A stretch of 64,000 bases of DNA from Enterococcus florum (GTDB taxonomy: Bacteria > Bacillota > Bacilli > Lactobacillales > Enterococcaceae): contig NZ_BJCC01000008.1 in the NCBI RefSeq assembly GCF_004309355.1, positions 62,001 through 126,000 of the forward strand. Direction: 5' to 3'. Below the pieces are notes generated by a model. The model ran no database searches and was not told the origin of the DNA. It saw nothing but the letters and a program-made list of their open reading frames with translations. Shown here in pieces: positions 18,298-27,593 of the stretch (positions are counted from its first letter, which is position 1; each line of letters starts with the position of its first letter). Both the position numbers and the translations under genes were made by a program.

Positions 18298-19131
18298 ATG
18301 GAAATACCCTTTAGTAAAATGCAAGGAGCCGGCAACGATTTTATCGTGGTCGACAATATCGGGCTGGGCTTCTCCAGTAAACAACTCAGTAGGTTGGCCG
18401 CACAAACCTGTACACGCCGGGTATCTGTGGGAGCGGACACCCTGATCGCTATCGAGGCGGCGAAGCAAAACGGGGATTTTTATGCTCGTTATTACAACTC
18501 AGACGGTTCGGAGGCTGAAATGTGCGGCAACGGTGCCCGTTGTGTGGCTCGCTTTGCCTATGAAACCGGATTAGCCAAGGAGACCATGGTGATCGAATCA
18601 ATGGCCGGCGATGTTCCGGCGAAGCGATTAGGGAAACGATTGTATCAAGTTCAGCTGAACTCACCGACGGTTTACACGGAAAGCTTGGTCTTGAAAATTT
18701 CCGGGCGAGACCTGATGGTGGATTATGTGGAATTGGGCGATCCGGGAATTCCGCATTTGGTGGTTCACTATCCTGATCTGGCCATGACCGAGCTGGAAAC
18801 GATCCAGACTATGGCTCGAGAGCTTCGTCACCATCCGACCTTTAAAAAAGGTGCCAATGTCAACTTCTATGACCTATTGCGAGATGGGACCGTGGTGGAA
18901 CGGACCTACGAACGCGGGGTAGAGGACTTTACGTTAGCTTGCGGAACCGGCACAGGTTCGACAGCTTATGTACTGAATAAAAAAGGACTGACACCCACCA
19001 ATCCAGTCATGGTAGAAGTTTTAGGCGGTACCCTGCAGGTCAACGTGGAGGGGGAGGACCTCTTTTTGATCGGGGACACCAATCAAGTAATCCAAGGTCT
19101 GATCCTTGATGAAAATTTAGAGTTCGTTTAG
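18298..19131 (+). CDS. dapF: Diaminopimelate epimerase
   Basis: Interconverts LL- and meso-diaminopimelate, giving the LysA substrate and the peptidoglycan precursor. The 277-aa two-domain racemase has Cys76 in EMCGNGARC and the second catalytic Cys in LACGTGTGS, the two-cysteine acid/base pair of the family. GAGGTG precedes the ATG. Last gene of the operon. Confidence 0.95.
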   Translation: MEIPFSKMQGAGNDFIVVDNIGLGFSSKQLSRLAAQTCTRRVSVGADTLIAIEAAKQNGDFYARYYNSDGSEAEMCGNGARCVARFAYETGLAKETMVIESMAGDVPAKRLGKRLYQVQLNSPTVYTESLVLKISGRDLMVDYVELGDPGIPHLVVHYPDLAMTELETIQTMARELRHHPTFKKGANVNFYDLLRDGTVVERTYERGVEDFTLACGTGTGSTAYVLNKKGLTPTNPVMVEVLGGTLQVNVEGEDLFLIGDTNQVIQGLILDENLEFV

Positions 19132-19133
19132 TC

Positions 19134-19168
19134 AAAAGGCGGTATTTGAAAAAATACTGCCTTTTTTT
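19134..19168 (+). terminator. Terminator after dapF
   Basis: AAAAGGCGGTATTT pairs with AAATACTGCCTTTT (one G-U pair) and ends in seven Ts. Confidence 0.85.
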
Positions 19169-19178
19169 GCGAGAACGA

Positions 19179-19208
19179 TTGTATGGAAGGAAACAACCAT
19201 AGTATACT
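19179..19208 (+). promoter_or_regulatory. Promoter of the HAD phosphatase gene
   Basis: TTGTAT, an 18-base spacer and TATACT. Its position rules out translation starts upstream of about 19215. Confidence 0.6.
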
Positions 19209-19248
19209 GTTAAAAGTAAACGATACCGAAAAAGAGAGAAGGGTTTTT

Positions 19249-19914
19249 TTGGCAAATCAAGAGTGGAAGCTGATTATTTTCGACATGGATGGCCTACTGG
19301 TCGATACTGAACGGGTCTATCGGGACGGTTGGCTGTATGCGATCAAGAAGCATGAGGTAGTAATTCCCGATGAAGTCGTCAATAATTGGGGTGGAAAAGG
19401 TACAAAGATCATCAATCAAGAAATGATCGAATACACAGGAAGTTTAGAAAAGACCAATGAAGTTCGAGCGACCCGTGAAGCTTACTTCTTTGAGAAATTA
19501 TATGATCAGCAGGTAGAGCTGAAGCCGTATGCCAAAGAAGTTCTGTCTTTTGCCAGCGAGCATTATTTAGTAGGCTTGGCTAGCTCCTCTTACGAAGGAC
19601 GGGCCGGTAAAATACTGGAAGCGCTGGATTTGCGAAAATACATCCAGTTCCCGGTTTTTGGCGACAATGTTGCCAACTTAAAACCTTGTCCAGATGTGTA
19701 TTTGGAGGTTTTAAAACGTGCAGAGATCGCCGCAGAACAGGCCTTGGCAGTGGAAGATTCTATCACCGGTGCCACTGCAGCCAAAGGGGCTGGACTCAAA
19801 ACGGTCATGGTACCTGATTCCAGTTTTGCTGCTTCATTCGAAAAAATTCCCGAAAATGTGATCAAACAAGGACCAGACCTGCGGGTGCTGTTTGGTGTGC
19901 TGGGTCGTTCTTGA
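19249..19914 (+). CDS. HAD-superfamily hydrolase (beta-phosphoglucomutase-like)
   Basis: A 221-aa HAD phosphatase or mutase with an alpha-helical cap. Motif I IFDMDGLLVDTE gives the nucleophile Asp, ASSSYEG is motif II, and KPCPDVYLEVL with VEDSITGATAAKGAG gives motifs III and IV. The TTG at 19249 follows GAGAAGGG and lies downstream of the promoter. The phosphate ester is unknown; it is alone in its unit between two terminators. Confidence 0.87.
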   Translation: MANQEWKLIIFDMDGLLVDTERVYRDGWLYAIKKHEVVIPDEVVNNWGGKGTKIINQEMIEYTGSLEKTNEVRATREAYFFEKLYDQQVELKPYAKEVLSFASEHYLVGLASSSYEGRAGKILEALDLRKYIQFPVFGDNVANLKPCPDVYLEVLKRAEIAAEQALAVEDSITGATAAKGAGLKTVMVPDSSFAASFEKIPENVIKQGPDLRVLFGVLGRS

Positions 19915-19947
19915 TTCGGTTTGCTCCAGCTGAATAAGTTAAAGTGG

Positions 19948-19988
19948 AACCTGTTAAAAGAGAGTTTTGCCTTTTTTAACAGGTTTTT
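19948..19988 (+). terminator. Terminator after the HAD gene
   Basis: AACCTGTTAAAA and TTTTAACAGGTT form a 12-bp stem followed by Ts. Confidence 0.85.
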
Positions 19989-20012
19989 GCGTATCTTCAG
20001 AATAGAACGACT

Positions 20013-20042
20013 TTGATAGGGAACGATGCACCATGCTATACT
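20013..20042 (+). promoter_or_regulatory. Extended -10 promoter of the 89-aa gene and RR/HK/ABC unit
   Basis: TTGATA, 18 bases and TATACT preceded by TGC (extended -10). It probably drives the short ORF at 20083 and the two-component genes after it, since no terminator intervenes. Confidence 0.65.
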
Positions 20043-20082
20043 GAAGGCATCAGCTTCTTATCGAAAGAAAGTGAGGAGCACG

Positions 20083-20352
20083 ATGCAAAAACATAGGACT
20101 ATGAATGATTTGTTGTCGAAGAAGATGCTAACGGCAAAGGGGTCGGAACATATTCTCAAAGCCTTTGTAAAGGACTGCTGCGGGATGGATTTTCAATCAG
20201 TCACCCTTTTGGAACCTTATGATATCAAGAGCTACAATAAGGCTTACAAATACCGGACATCGCTGGATACGGAGATCGAGATCCTGGGCGTGACGCAAGA
20301 AGGAGAACAGGTCATGGTTAAGCTGAAGATCCCGCAGGAATTTTACAGTTAG
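20083..20352 (+). CDS. Short 89-aa protein resembling the N-terminus of Rpn/PD-(D/E)XK nuclease-type proteins
   Basis: The ATG at 20083 has a GTGAGGAG site. The opening NDLLSKKMLTAKGSEHILKA followed by AFVKDCCGMDF resembles the start of Rpn-type transposase-like nucleases (NDxxFK then a helix), but only 89 of about 300 residues are present and no PD-(D/E)XK core is seen. It may be a remnant that still has a good promoter, or a small regulatory protein. It lies 33 bases before the response regulator. Confidence 0.45.
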   Translation: MQKHRTMNDLLSKKMLTAKGSEHILKAFVKDCCGMDFQSVTLLEPYDIKSYNKAYKYRTSLDTEIEILGVTQEGEQVMVKLKIPQEFYS

Positions 20353-20385
20353 CTGACTAAGCACTTCAGATAGGAGAATGGACGA

Positions 20386-21075
20386 ATGATACGGGTATTT
20401 TTAGTGGAAGACGATCAAAGCATTGCTAAAAACCTGATGCTTCTGCTGCAGGCGGAAGGGTTTGAGCTGCTTCATGCGTCTTCTCGAGAGGAGGCTCTAG
20501 CTTTGCTGGAATCAGTAACGTTTGATTTGGCTTTGGTCGATATTTCTTTGCCGGACGGGAATGGCTTCACTGTCTATACGGAGATCAAAGCTAAACAAGC
20601 CGTTCCGGTCATTTTTTTAACCGCATCCGGCGATGAAGCCAGTGTGGTGACTGGCTTGACGCTTGGGGCGGAGGATTATGTGACCAAACCTTTTCGCCCG
20701 CGAGAATTGGTGGCCCGAATCAAAAATGCCTTGCGAACAAGCAGCCCTCAGCAAGCTGTCTTTCAGCTTCAGGAGCTGCAGGTCGATACCAACAGCGGAG
20801 TGGTAAAGAAGCATGGACAGGAGCTGTTTCTCTCGGCACTGGAATACCGGCTGCTGCTGGTCTTTGTCAACAATCCCAAAAGCATTATTCCCAGAGCAAG
20901 ACTGCTGGAAGAATTGTGGGATGCGGCAGGCGAATTTGTGAATGACAATACCTTAACGGTTTATATCAAACGACTGAGGGAGAAGATCGAAGAGGACCCG
21001 AGCCGACCTCAGCTTATTTTGACGGTTCGAGGTACGGGGTATCGCTTAGGAGGAAATACACATGTTTCGAAATAA
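20386..21075 (+). CDS. OmpR-family response regulator
   Basis: A 229-aa DNA-binding response regulator. The receiver domain has acidic pocket EDD near residue 9, phospho-acceptor Asp in LVDISLPDGNG near 52 and Lys in VTKPFRPREL near 103. The winged helix follows (LSALEYRLLLVF, then TVYIKRLREKIEEDP and RGTGYRLGG). AGGAG precedes the ATG. It overlaps the kinase gene by 14 bases and probably controls the ABC transporter genes downstream. Confidence 0.93.
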   Translation: MIRVFLVEDDQSIAKNLMLLLQAEGFELLHASSREEALALLESVTFDLALVDISLPDGNGFTVYTEIKAKQAVPVIFLTASGDEASVVTGLTLGAEDYVTKPFRPRELVARIKNALRTSSPQQAVFQLQELQVDTNSGVVKKHGQELFLSALEYRLLLVFVNNPKSIIPRARLLEELWDAAGEFVNDNTLTVYIKRLREKIEEDPSRPQLILTVRGTGYRLGGNTHVSK

Positions 21076-22051
21076 GGAGCTTCGACGATTTGCAGGAGGG
21101 TATGTCTTGCTTGCCATCATTTTGAGCGCCCTCGGTTTTCGACTAGGTACAGCGGCAGGAATTCTGGTTATGAGTTCTGCCGCTGTTTTTGCTGTGCTGT
21201 TCTATTGGTTTACTCGCAGAAGATACCAGCATATCAACCGGCTTTCCGCCAAAATAGATCTGGTGCTGCATGATGCCGATCGATTGATGATCCAAGAAAG
21301 CGACGAAGGGGAGCTGGCGATCCTTCAAAGCGAGATTACGAAAATGACCAGGCGAATCCGCGAACAAAATGAAGCCTTGAAACGGGAAAAAGAACGGTTG
21401 GCAGAAGCGATGGCAGATATCGCTCACCAGTTGCGCACTCCTTTGACTTCGGCCAATCTAACACTGTCTCTGATTTCCAGCACAGCAGAGGCGCAGCAAC
21501 GTCAGCTGTTTGTAAGGGAAACTGAGGAATTATTGAATCGAATGGATTGGCTTCTGACGGCTTTACTAAATCTGTCGCGTTTGGATGCAGGTGTCGTCCA
21601 GTTTAAAAAGGAGGAAATCGAGGTAAAAGTGCTGGTTCAAGCGGCGTTGCGTCCATTGCTGATTCCTCTGGAGCTGCGCGATGTGACCGTAAAGCAAACC
21701 ATTGCCGAATCCGTACAGGTACAAGGAGACAGGGGCTGGCTGACAGAAGCCTTGCAAAATGTTCTCAAGAATTGCTTGGAAAATGCGGAGGAGAAGGGCA
21801 CAATCGAAATTGTTTGCCGCGACACACCATTGTTTGTTGAAATCAGCATCCACGATGACGGACCAGGTTTTGACGCTTCCGACCTGCCTCATTTGTTTGA
21901 GCGTTTTTATCGGGGAAAACCCTCTGAAACGGCTGGGTACGGCATCGGTTTGTCCTTGAGCAAGAGCATCATCAAGCAACAGAATGGGACGATTAGAGCG
22001 AGAAATCATCCCAAAGGTGGGGCTGTGTTTCTCCTGCAGTTTCCAAAGTGA
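21062..22051 (+). CDS. Sensor histidine kinase
   Basis: A 329-aa membrane kinase. Two adjacent N-terminal membrane helices (residues about 8-45, YVLLAIILSALGF and VMSSAAVFAVLFYWF) have almost no extracellular loop, so it may sense within the membrane or through the ABC permease. Then come a HAMP-like linker, the H-box DIAHQLRTPLTSAN near residue 122, an N-box (NVLKNCLENA) and G-boxes (DDGPGF, GYGIGLSLSKSI). AGGAGG precedes the ATG. Partner of the overlapping response regulator. Confidence 0.92.
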   Translation: MFRNKELRRFAGGYVLLAIILSALGFRLGTAAGILVMSSAAVFAVLFYWFTRRRYQHINRLSAKIDLVLHDADRLMIQESDEGELAILQSEITKMTRRIREQNEALKREKERLAEAMADIAHQLRTPLTSANLTLSLISSTAEAQQRQLFVRETEELLNRMDWLLTALLNLSRLDAGVVQFKKEEIEVKVLVQAALRPLLIPLELRDVTVKQTIAESVQVQGDRGWLTEALQNVLKNCLENAEEKGTIEIVCRDTPLFVEISIHDDGPGFDASDLPHLFERFYRGKPSETAGYGIGLSLSKSIIKQQNGTIRARNHPKGGAVFLLQFPK

Positions 22052-22131
22052 CGAATCTCTCACCGGAAAGTCACGGTGCTGAAAGGGAAAAGCTCTATTA
22101 TGAAAGTAGGCAAAGAAAGGAGTCTTACCAA

Positions 22132-22818
22132 ATGGAGCTATTGCGAATCGAAAACCTCAGCAAATTTTATGGCACTGGCGAACAGCAAGTCGCCGCGATA
22201 AATGATGTCTCACTGACGATCGAGAAGGGGGAATTTACAGCGATCATCGGCTCTTCCGGTTCAGGAAAATCGACCCTGTTGCATATGATCGGCGGGGTGG
22301 ACGTGCCCAGCAGCGGCAAAATCTACCTGGATGGGCAAGATGTCTATGCCCAAAGCAATGAAAAGCTGGCGATTTTTCGCCGCCGTCAAGTCGGGCTGAT
22401 CTATCAATTCCACAATCTGATCCCTACACTGAATGTCGTGGAAAACATCACTTTGCCCATTCTGATGGACAAACGTGAAGTCAATCAGCAGCGACTAAAC
22501 GAACTGTTGGAGCTGCTAGGCTTGGAAGAACGGAAAACGCATTTGCCTAACCAATTATCCGGTGGACAGCAGCAGCGGGTCTCTGTCGGCCGGGCGCTGA
22601 TGAATGCGCCGGCAGTCATGCTGGCCGATGAACCCACTGGAAGTCTGGACAGCCGCAACGGACACGAAATTGTCAATCTCCTAAAGCTCAGCAACCGGAA
22701 GTACCATCAAACCTTGATTCTGGTCACTCACGATGAAAATATTGCCCTGCAGGCCGATCGGATCATTGGTATTTCGGATGGTCAAGTGGTTCGCGATGAG
22801 AGGATGACGCAGTCATGA
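22132..22818 (+). CDS. ABC transporter ATP-binding protein (MacB/LolD-type)
   Basis: A 228-aa ATPase that powers the adjacent FtsX-like permease. Walker A GSSGSGKST near residue 41, Q-loop YQFHNL, signature LSGGQQQRV, Walker B VMLADEPTG and H-loop VTHD are all present. The ATG at 22132 has AAAGGAG; the open frame upstream lacks a ribosome site. It overlaps the permease by 4 bases (ATGA). The RR/HK/ABC order is typical of peptide-antibiotic sensing and resistance systems. Confidence 0.93.
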   Translation: MELLRIENLSKFYGTGEQQVAAINDVSLTIEKGEFTAIIGSSGSGKSTLLHMIGGVDVPSSGKIYLDGQDVYAQSNEKLAIFRRRQVGLIYQFHNLIPTLNVVENITLPILMDKREVNQQRLNELLELLGLEERKTHLPNQLSGGQQQRVSVGRALMNAPAVMLADEPTGSLDSRNGHEIVNLLKLSNRKYHQTLILVTHDENIALQADRIIGISDGQVVRDERMTQS

Positions 22819-25373
22819 ACGTCTTCAATAAAGTCACCTTGCAAAATATGAAAAAAAGCCGTACACGAACACTGGTCACTATCATCGGTGTGATCCTCTC
22901 AACGGCGATGATCACAGGTGTAGCAACCTTTGCGCTTTCCTTGCAGTCCTACATGGTTAAAGAATCTATGGTCCGGTATGGTAATTGGCATTTGGAAGTT
23001 TTTGATGTGGATGCGGCCTTTGCAGAAAAGCTGGCAAAAGATCCGGAAGTCGCGGCTGTTGTCCCCTTTGAGAACGTTGGCTATGCCACGCTTGAGGGCG
23101 GGAAAAATCCTGACAAGCCGTATCTTTTTATGGCTGGTTTTGACACGAAAGCCTTTGACACCTTTCCGATCAAAATTACAGCAGGACGTTTGCCAAAAAA
23201 CAGCAGCGAAGTGTTGGTTCCGTCTCATGTAGCCGCAAACGGAGGAGTCACTTATGCTGTGGGAGACACACTCTTTCTTGATTTAGGTACGCGGCAAATG
23301 GGAGATCACTCTTTGGGACAGGACCAGCCTTATGCCGCTGAAGAAGCACTGCAGCCAGACCAAAGAAAAATCTACACGGTTGTCGGCACCTTTGTTCGGC
23401 CGATATTTGAAAAGCGCGCTGCACCAGGCTATACACTGATAACCAGGAAGGAAAGTGTAGATAAGAGCGGCAGCTGCAGTCTCTTTGTGACGCTTAAGCA
23501 CCCGCGGAAAGCCAAGTCGTTTGCCAAAGCGTTGGTTGGGAAACCGGGCTATATGCTGAATGACAATCTTCTGCGCTTCATGGGGGCATCTGATGACACA
23601 GTTTTCAATGTTTTCTTGTATTCAGTAGGCAGCATCCTAGTGCTGTTGATCATGATTGGTTCGATTTTCTTAATCTACAACTCCTTTGTCATTTCGCTGA
23701 ATGAACGTACCCGACAATTTGGGATTCTTGCTTCTGTCGGCGCGACACCTAAACAATTGCGTTATTCGGTTTTGTTTGAAGGAGTGTGTATCGGGGCAAT
23801 TGGGATTCCGATCGGTGTCTTAGCGGGTCTGACAAGTATTCGGCTGGTGATCCAACTGGTTGCGCAGAATTTTACTACGATCACCTCTTCAGAAGTTCCG
23901 TTGACGATGACCATATCCCTGCCGATCCTGGCTGCAGCAGTGGGAGTCAGCTTGATCACGATCTTGATCTCCGCCTATCTGCCAGCCAGAAAAGCAGCGA
24001 AAACGCCTATTATGGTCAATATTCGTCAGACTAATGAAATCAAGATTGAATCCAAGCAGGTCAAAACTGCTCCTCTAGCGGCGCAAATATATGGCTTTGA
24101 GGGGATGCTGGCTTTGAAAAATTTCAAGCGCAACAAAAAACGCTACCGCAGTATCGTGTTTTCTTTAGCACTCAGTGTTGTGCTGTTTGTGTCAGCTCGT
24201 ACCTTTGGCGCGCATCTCAAGCAAGCAGCGGAGCGTTCTGCAGTGGATACCGATTACGATATCGTGTTTACCACCTCAGATATGGAGGAGCAACTGTTGT
24301 TTCAGCTGTATGACAGGTTTAAAACGGTCGAAGGAGTGACCAACAGTTCGTATCAAACGATTGCCGCCTATTCGACGAATGTTGACGCAGAAACGCTTTC
24401 AGCGGACTACCGAAAAACAGCAGGAATCAAAGCTTCCAGTGCCCCGATCCAGCTGCCGGTAGAAATTCAGTTTATTGAAGACCGCGAGTACCAGCGCTTT
24501 ATTGAAAGCTTGAATTTACCGCTAAAAAAATACACTGGTCCAAATGCTAAAATGGTCGCCGCAGCTAAATCCAAGGATCAGAAACATCCCCAAGGAAAAC
24601 GCGTCGATCTGTTCACTCAATCTACGCAACGTTTTTCAATCGTTCCTCAGCGGGAAGGGACAGCAGTCGGCCCAGAACAAACCATCGACGTGACCTTCAT
24701 TGACAAAATACCGATCGACACCTTGCCCAGTCAGTCCGGAGCAGCGGTCAATCCCTTTGTTTTTATTGTCGTGGCACCTTTCCAGTGGAAGGAACAGCTG
24801 GTGCCTTCAGGAACGCAGCTCAATCAAGGACTGACTTTTTCCTCTAAGAATCCAGCGCAATCCGTCAAGGCAATGGAACAGATTCTCAAAGAAGCATCAG
24901 TCAATACGACCTATACCTTCTACAACGTCAATGAATTATTCGAGCAAAATCGCAATATTCTGTTTGTAGTTGATGTCTTCACATATGTCTTTGTCGTCAT
25001 GATTTCATTGATCGCGATCGCCAATGTTTTCAATACGATCTCCACCAATATCCGACTGCGCCGAAGAGAGCTGGCGATGCTGCGTTCTGTCGGCATGACC
25101 GATCGTGATTTTAACAAAATGATGGTTTTCGAGTGTTCCTTTTACGGAGTGCGCGCGCTGCTGATTGGAGTGCCTGCGTCCAGTATCATTTCCTGGTTGA
25201 TTTACAAAGGCATCTTCATTGACGGCTCAAATATTGTGTTCATTTTCCCATGGGTTAGCCTGAGCATCAGTATAGTGAGTGTTTTTTTGATTGTTCTGAT
25301 TACCATGCTGTACGCAGTCAGCAAAATCAACAAAGAAAATATTATTGATGCATTGCGGGATGACATGATCTAG
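22815..25373 (+). CDS. FtsX-like ABC transporter permease, two-module
   Basis: An 852-aa membrane protein. One span at residues 17-40, a large external domain of about 220 residues, three spans with the FtsX core (ILVLLIMIGSIFLIYNSF, FGILASVGATPKQLR), then a second copy of the same plan (span near 445, external domain, three C-terminal spans with LAMLRSVGMTDRDF). This mechanotransmission-type architecture suits moving or displacing lipophilic or peptide substrates at the outer leaflet. Translationally coupled to the ATPase. Confidence 0.9.
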   Translation: MNVFNKVTLQNMKKSRTRTLVTIIGVILSTAMITGVATFALSLQSYMVKESMVRYGNWHLEVFDVDAAFAEKLAKDPEVAAVVPFENVGYATLEGGKNPDKPYLFMAGFDTKAFDTFPIKITAGRLPKNSSEVLVPSHVAANGGVTYAVGDTLFLDLGTRQMGDHSLGQDQPYAAEEALQPDQRKIYTVVGTFVRPIFEKRAAPGYTLITRKESVDKSGSCSLFVTLKHPRKAKSFAKALVGKPGYMLNDNLLRFMGASDDTVFNVFLYSVGSILVLLIMIGSIFLIYNSFVISLNERTRQFGILASVGATPKQLRYSVLFEGVCIGAIGIPIGVLAGLTSIRLVIQLVAQNFTTITSSEVPLTMTISLPILAAAVGVSLITILISAYLPARKAAKTPIMVNIRQTNEIKIESKQVKTAPLAAQIYGFEGMLALKNFKRNKKRYRSIVFSLALSVVLFVSARTFGAHLKQAAERSAVDTDYDIVFTTSDMEEQLLFQLYDRFKTVEGVTNSSYQTIAAYSTNVDAETLSADYRKTAGIKASSAPIQLPVEIQFIEDREYQRFIESLNLPLKKYTGPNAKMVAAAKSKDQKHPQGKRVDLFTQSTQRFSIVPQREGTAVGPEQTIDVTFIDKIPIDTLPSQSGAAVNPFVFIVVAPFQWKEQLVPSGTQLNQGLTFSSKNPAQSVKAMEQILKEASVNTTYTFYNVNELFEQNRNILFVVDVFTYVFVVMISLIAIANVFNTISTNIRLRRRELAMLRSVGMTDRDFNKMMVFECSFYGVRALLIGVPASSIISWLIYKGIFIDGSNIVFIFPWVSLSISIVSVFLIVLITMLYAVSKINKENIIDALRDDMI

Positions 25374-25375
25374 TG

Positions 25376-25420
25376 TGACAAGAAACCTCGAAAAACTTGG
25401 TTTTCCGAGGTTTTTTGTCA
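25376..25420 (+). terminator. Terminator after the ABC permease
   Basis: TGACAAGAAACCTCG and CGAGGTTTTTTGTCA can pair as a long imperfect stem with a T-run in the 3' arm. Confidence 0.75.
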
Positions 25421-25495
25421 ACTAAGCGAAAAAATATTCATTTTCTTCCGTTTTCGTTATAGTAGGGGTAAGAGAATAAAAAGGAGAGGATCCCA

Positions 25496-26887
25496 TTGGC
25501 AAACGAATGGACGGAACAAGAGGCCAATCAACTGCTGAAACATCATCAAGCATTCTTCGCCAGTCACCAGACAAAAGACGCCGATTTCCGTGTCGCACAA
25601 TTAAAGAAACTTAGACAAAGTATCATGGATCATGAAGCTGCCTTGATGACCGCCTTGCAGCAGGACTTAGGCAAGCATCCGATGGAATCCTACGCCACCG
25701 AGATCGGCTTTGTATTGAAAAGTCTCAGAAGCATGATCAAAAAAGTTCCTCGCTGGACCAAGGACCAGCGGGTGACAACGCCCTTTTTTCTGTGGCCCTC
25801 TACCAGCCGCATTCATTATGAACCGTATGGAACTGCACTGATTATTGGGCCTTTTAATTATCCGTTTCAGCTGTTGATCGAGCCGCTTGTCGGTGCAATC
25901 GCTGCTGGAAATTGTGCAGTGATCAAGCCTTCCGAGCTGACTCCGAACTTTTCCAAGATCATCAGTCAGATGATCACTAAGACCTTTGATCCAAAATACG
26001 TCTCGGTAGTCGAAGGCGGAGTCGATACCAATAACGCACTGCTCAGCTGTCCATTTGATTACATCTTTTTCACCGGCAGCGAAAAAGTTGGCAAGATCGT
26101 CATGCAGGCGGCTGCCAAAAATCTGACCCCGGTCACTTTGGAATTAGGCGGGAAGAGTCCTGCGATCATCACCAAAGAGGCTGATCTGCATTTGGCTGCT
26201 AAACGAATCCTCTGGGGAAAGACCCTCAATGCTGGGCAAACTTGCGTGGCTCCCGATTATGTCGTGGTCCATCATCAGGTCAAGGACGCCTTTGTCCATG
26301 AAGCCAAAAAGGTGCTCGAAGAATTTTACAGCACCCGACCTGAAAAAAGCGACAGCTACGCCCGGATCATCAACGAGAAACACTTCATCCGCCTCGTTGA
26401 TCTTTTAGAGAAGACCCATGATGAATGGCTGTTCGGCGGACTGGTCAATCCAGATGATTGGTATATTGAACCGACATTGGTGGAAGCCTCTTGGCAATCA
26501 GGAGCGATGGAGGAAGAAATTTTCGGTCCGATCCTGCCTGTGATTTCTTACATGAACCTCGATGCAGCGATTCAGCAGATCAATCAATTGCCCAAACCTT
26601 TAGCCATGTATATCTTTTCCCAAGATAAAAAAGAACAGCAAAAGATCATCCATGAGACCAGCTCCGGCGGTGTGGCGATCAACAACACGATTATGCATCT
26701 GGTTTCAGACAAGTTGCCCTTTGGCGGTGTAGGCAAAGCGGGTATTGGTTCCTACCACGGAAAATACAGCTTCGAGACCTTTTCCAACGCCCGCAGTATC
26801 CTCTCCTCGAAGAAGATGGATACTCCGTTCATTTTTCCGCCTTATACGGAAAAGAAGCTGGGATGGATTCGGAGGTTGTTGAAGTAG
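25496..26887 (+). CDS. Aldehyde dehydrogenase, class-3-like
   Basis: A 463-aa NAD(P)-dependent enzyme oxidising aldehydes to acids. The length and FFLWPSTSRIHYEPYG with IGPFNYPFQL fit the short class-3/fatty-aldehyde group rather than the 480-500-aa classes. The catalytic Cys is in NAGQTCVAPDY near residue 246 and the Glu in TLELGGKSPA near 212. A hydrophobic, basic tail (IRRLLK) may touch the membrane. TTG start with AAGGAGAGG upstream. Single-gene unit. Confidence 0.9.
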   Translation: MANEWTEQEANQLLKHHQAFFASHQTKDADFRVAQLKKLRQSIMDHEAALMTALQQDLGKHPMESYATEIGFVLKSLRSMIKKVPRWTKDQRVTTPFFLWPSTSRIHYEPYGTALIIGPFNYPFQLLIEPLVGAIAAGNCAVIKPSELTPNFSKIISQMITKTFDPKYVSVVEGGVDTNNALLSCPFDYIFFTGSEKVGKIVMQAAAKNLTPVTLELGGKSPAIITKEADLHLAAKRILWGKTLNAGQTCVAPDYVVVHHQVKDAFVHEAKKVLEEFYSTRPEKSDSYARIINEKHFIRLVDLLEKTHDEWLFGGLVNPDDWYIEPTLVEASWQSGAMEEEIFGPILPVISYMNLDAAIQQINQLPKPLAMYIFSQDKKEQQKIIHETSSGGVAINNTIMHLVSDKLPFGGVGKAGIGSYHGKYSFETFSNARSILSSKKMDTPFIFPPYTEKKLGWIRRLLK

Positions 26888-26959
26888 CTAAATTCTTTCC
26901 TATTTTACATCAATAAAGATCGAAGCACAGAAAGCAGTCGTCAAATGTATGGAATGTCG

Positions 26960-27439
26960 GCATTGAGTATGTTTTTGCCTAACAGGGATTTGCAGCGATC
27001 ACGACCTCCAGTACCTGAATCCCTACGCTCTAGGTTATCCGGATGGTGAGGATATTCCTTTTGAAGGGCTGCTGGAGGAGGTCAAAAAACTCCACGGGTC
27101 AATATACCGCTGTCAATGGATTTTGAAAGCGGCTGCAGTGAATCAAAAGAAGTTGTGAAGGAAAATGCCTTGGAGCAGATGCTGACTGTGTTTTTGCTCC
27201 CGGCCACTGGTTGAAAACAGGTAGTCACGAATCTGATACAAGAAAATTCCATGATGATCAGCATCATTTCAAACAGTGTTTTCAACGATTCTGCCAAATT
27301 AGCAGCGATCGGTGTGCACAAAGTGAGTATTGGCTCAGTCCCAGTCCGATATGTCTATCACCAAACGATTCAGCTGGCGGAGCAATCAGCAAGTCATAAG
27401 ATTCAGCCGTTGATCGAAAATCCGTTTGCTTATACTTAA
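26960..27439 (+). pseudogene. Decayed PEP mutase / 2-methylisocitrate lyase family gene
   Basis: Pieces in different frames line up with the family: GFAAITTSS, YALGYPDGEDIPFEGLLEEV, PLSMDFESGCSES, ADCVFAPG, and LAAIGVHKVSIGSVPVR near the end. In-frame stops after TSST and frameshifts near 27015, 27107 and 27200 make it nonfunctional. The end is the TAA at 27437. The remaining bases to 27528 contain no gene. Confidence 0.7.
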
Positions 27440-27528
27440 AGCAAATGAGTATTTTGAGAAATAGCATTATTTGCGAAGCTCGTATCATCGATTATTTTAC
27501 CTAAGAGAAAATAGAAAAATCTTCCTCC

Positions 27529-27557
27529 TTGCCCTCATCAACACCTTGCACTATACT
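27529..27557 (+). promoter_or_regulatory. Promoter of the esterase gene
   Basis: TTGCCC, 17 bases and TATACT lie 36 bases before the GTG start. Confidence 0.6.
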
Positions 27558-27593
27558 CACTGATAGTAAAGCACTGAGAAAGAAGGAAGACAC

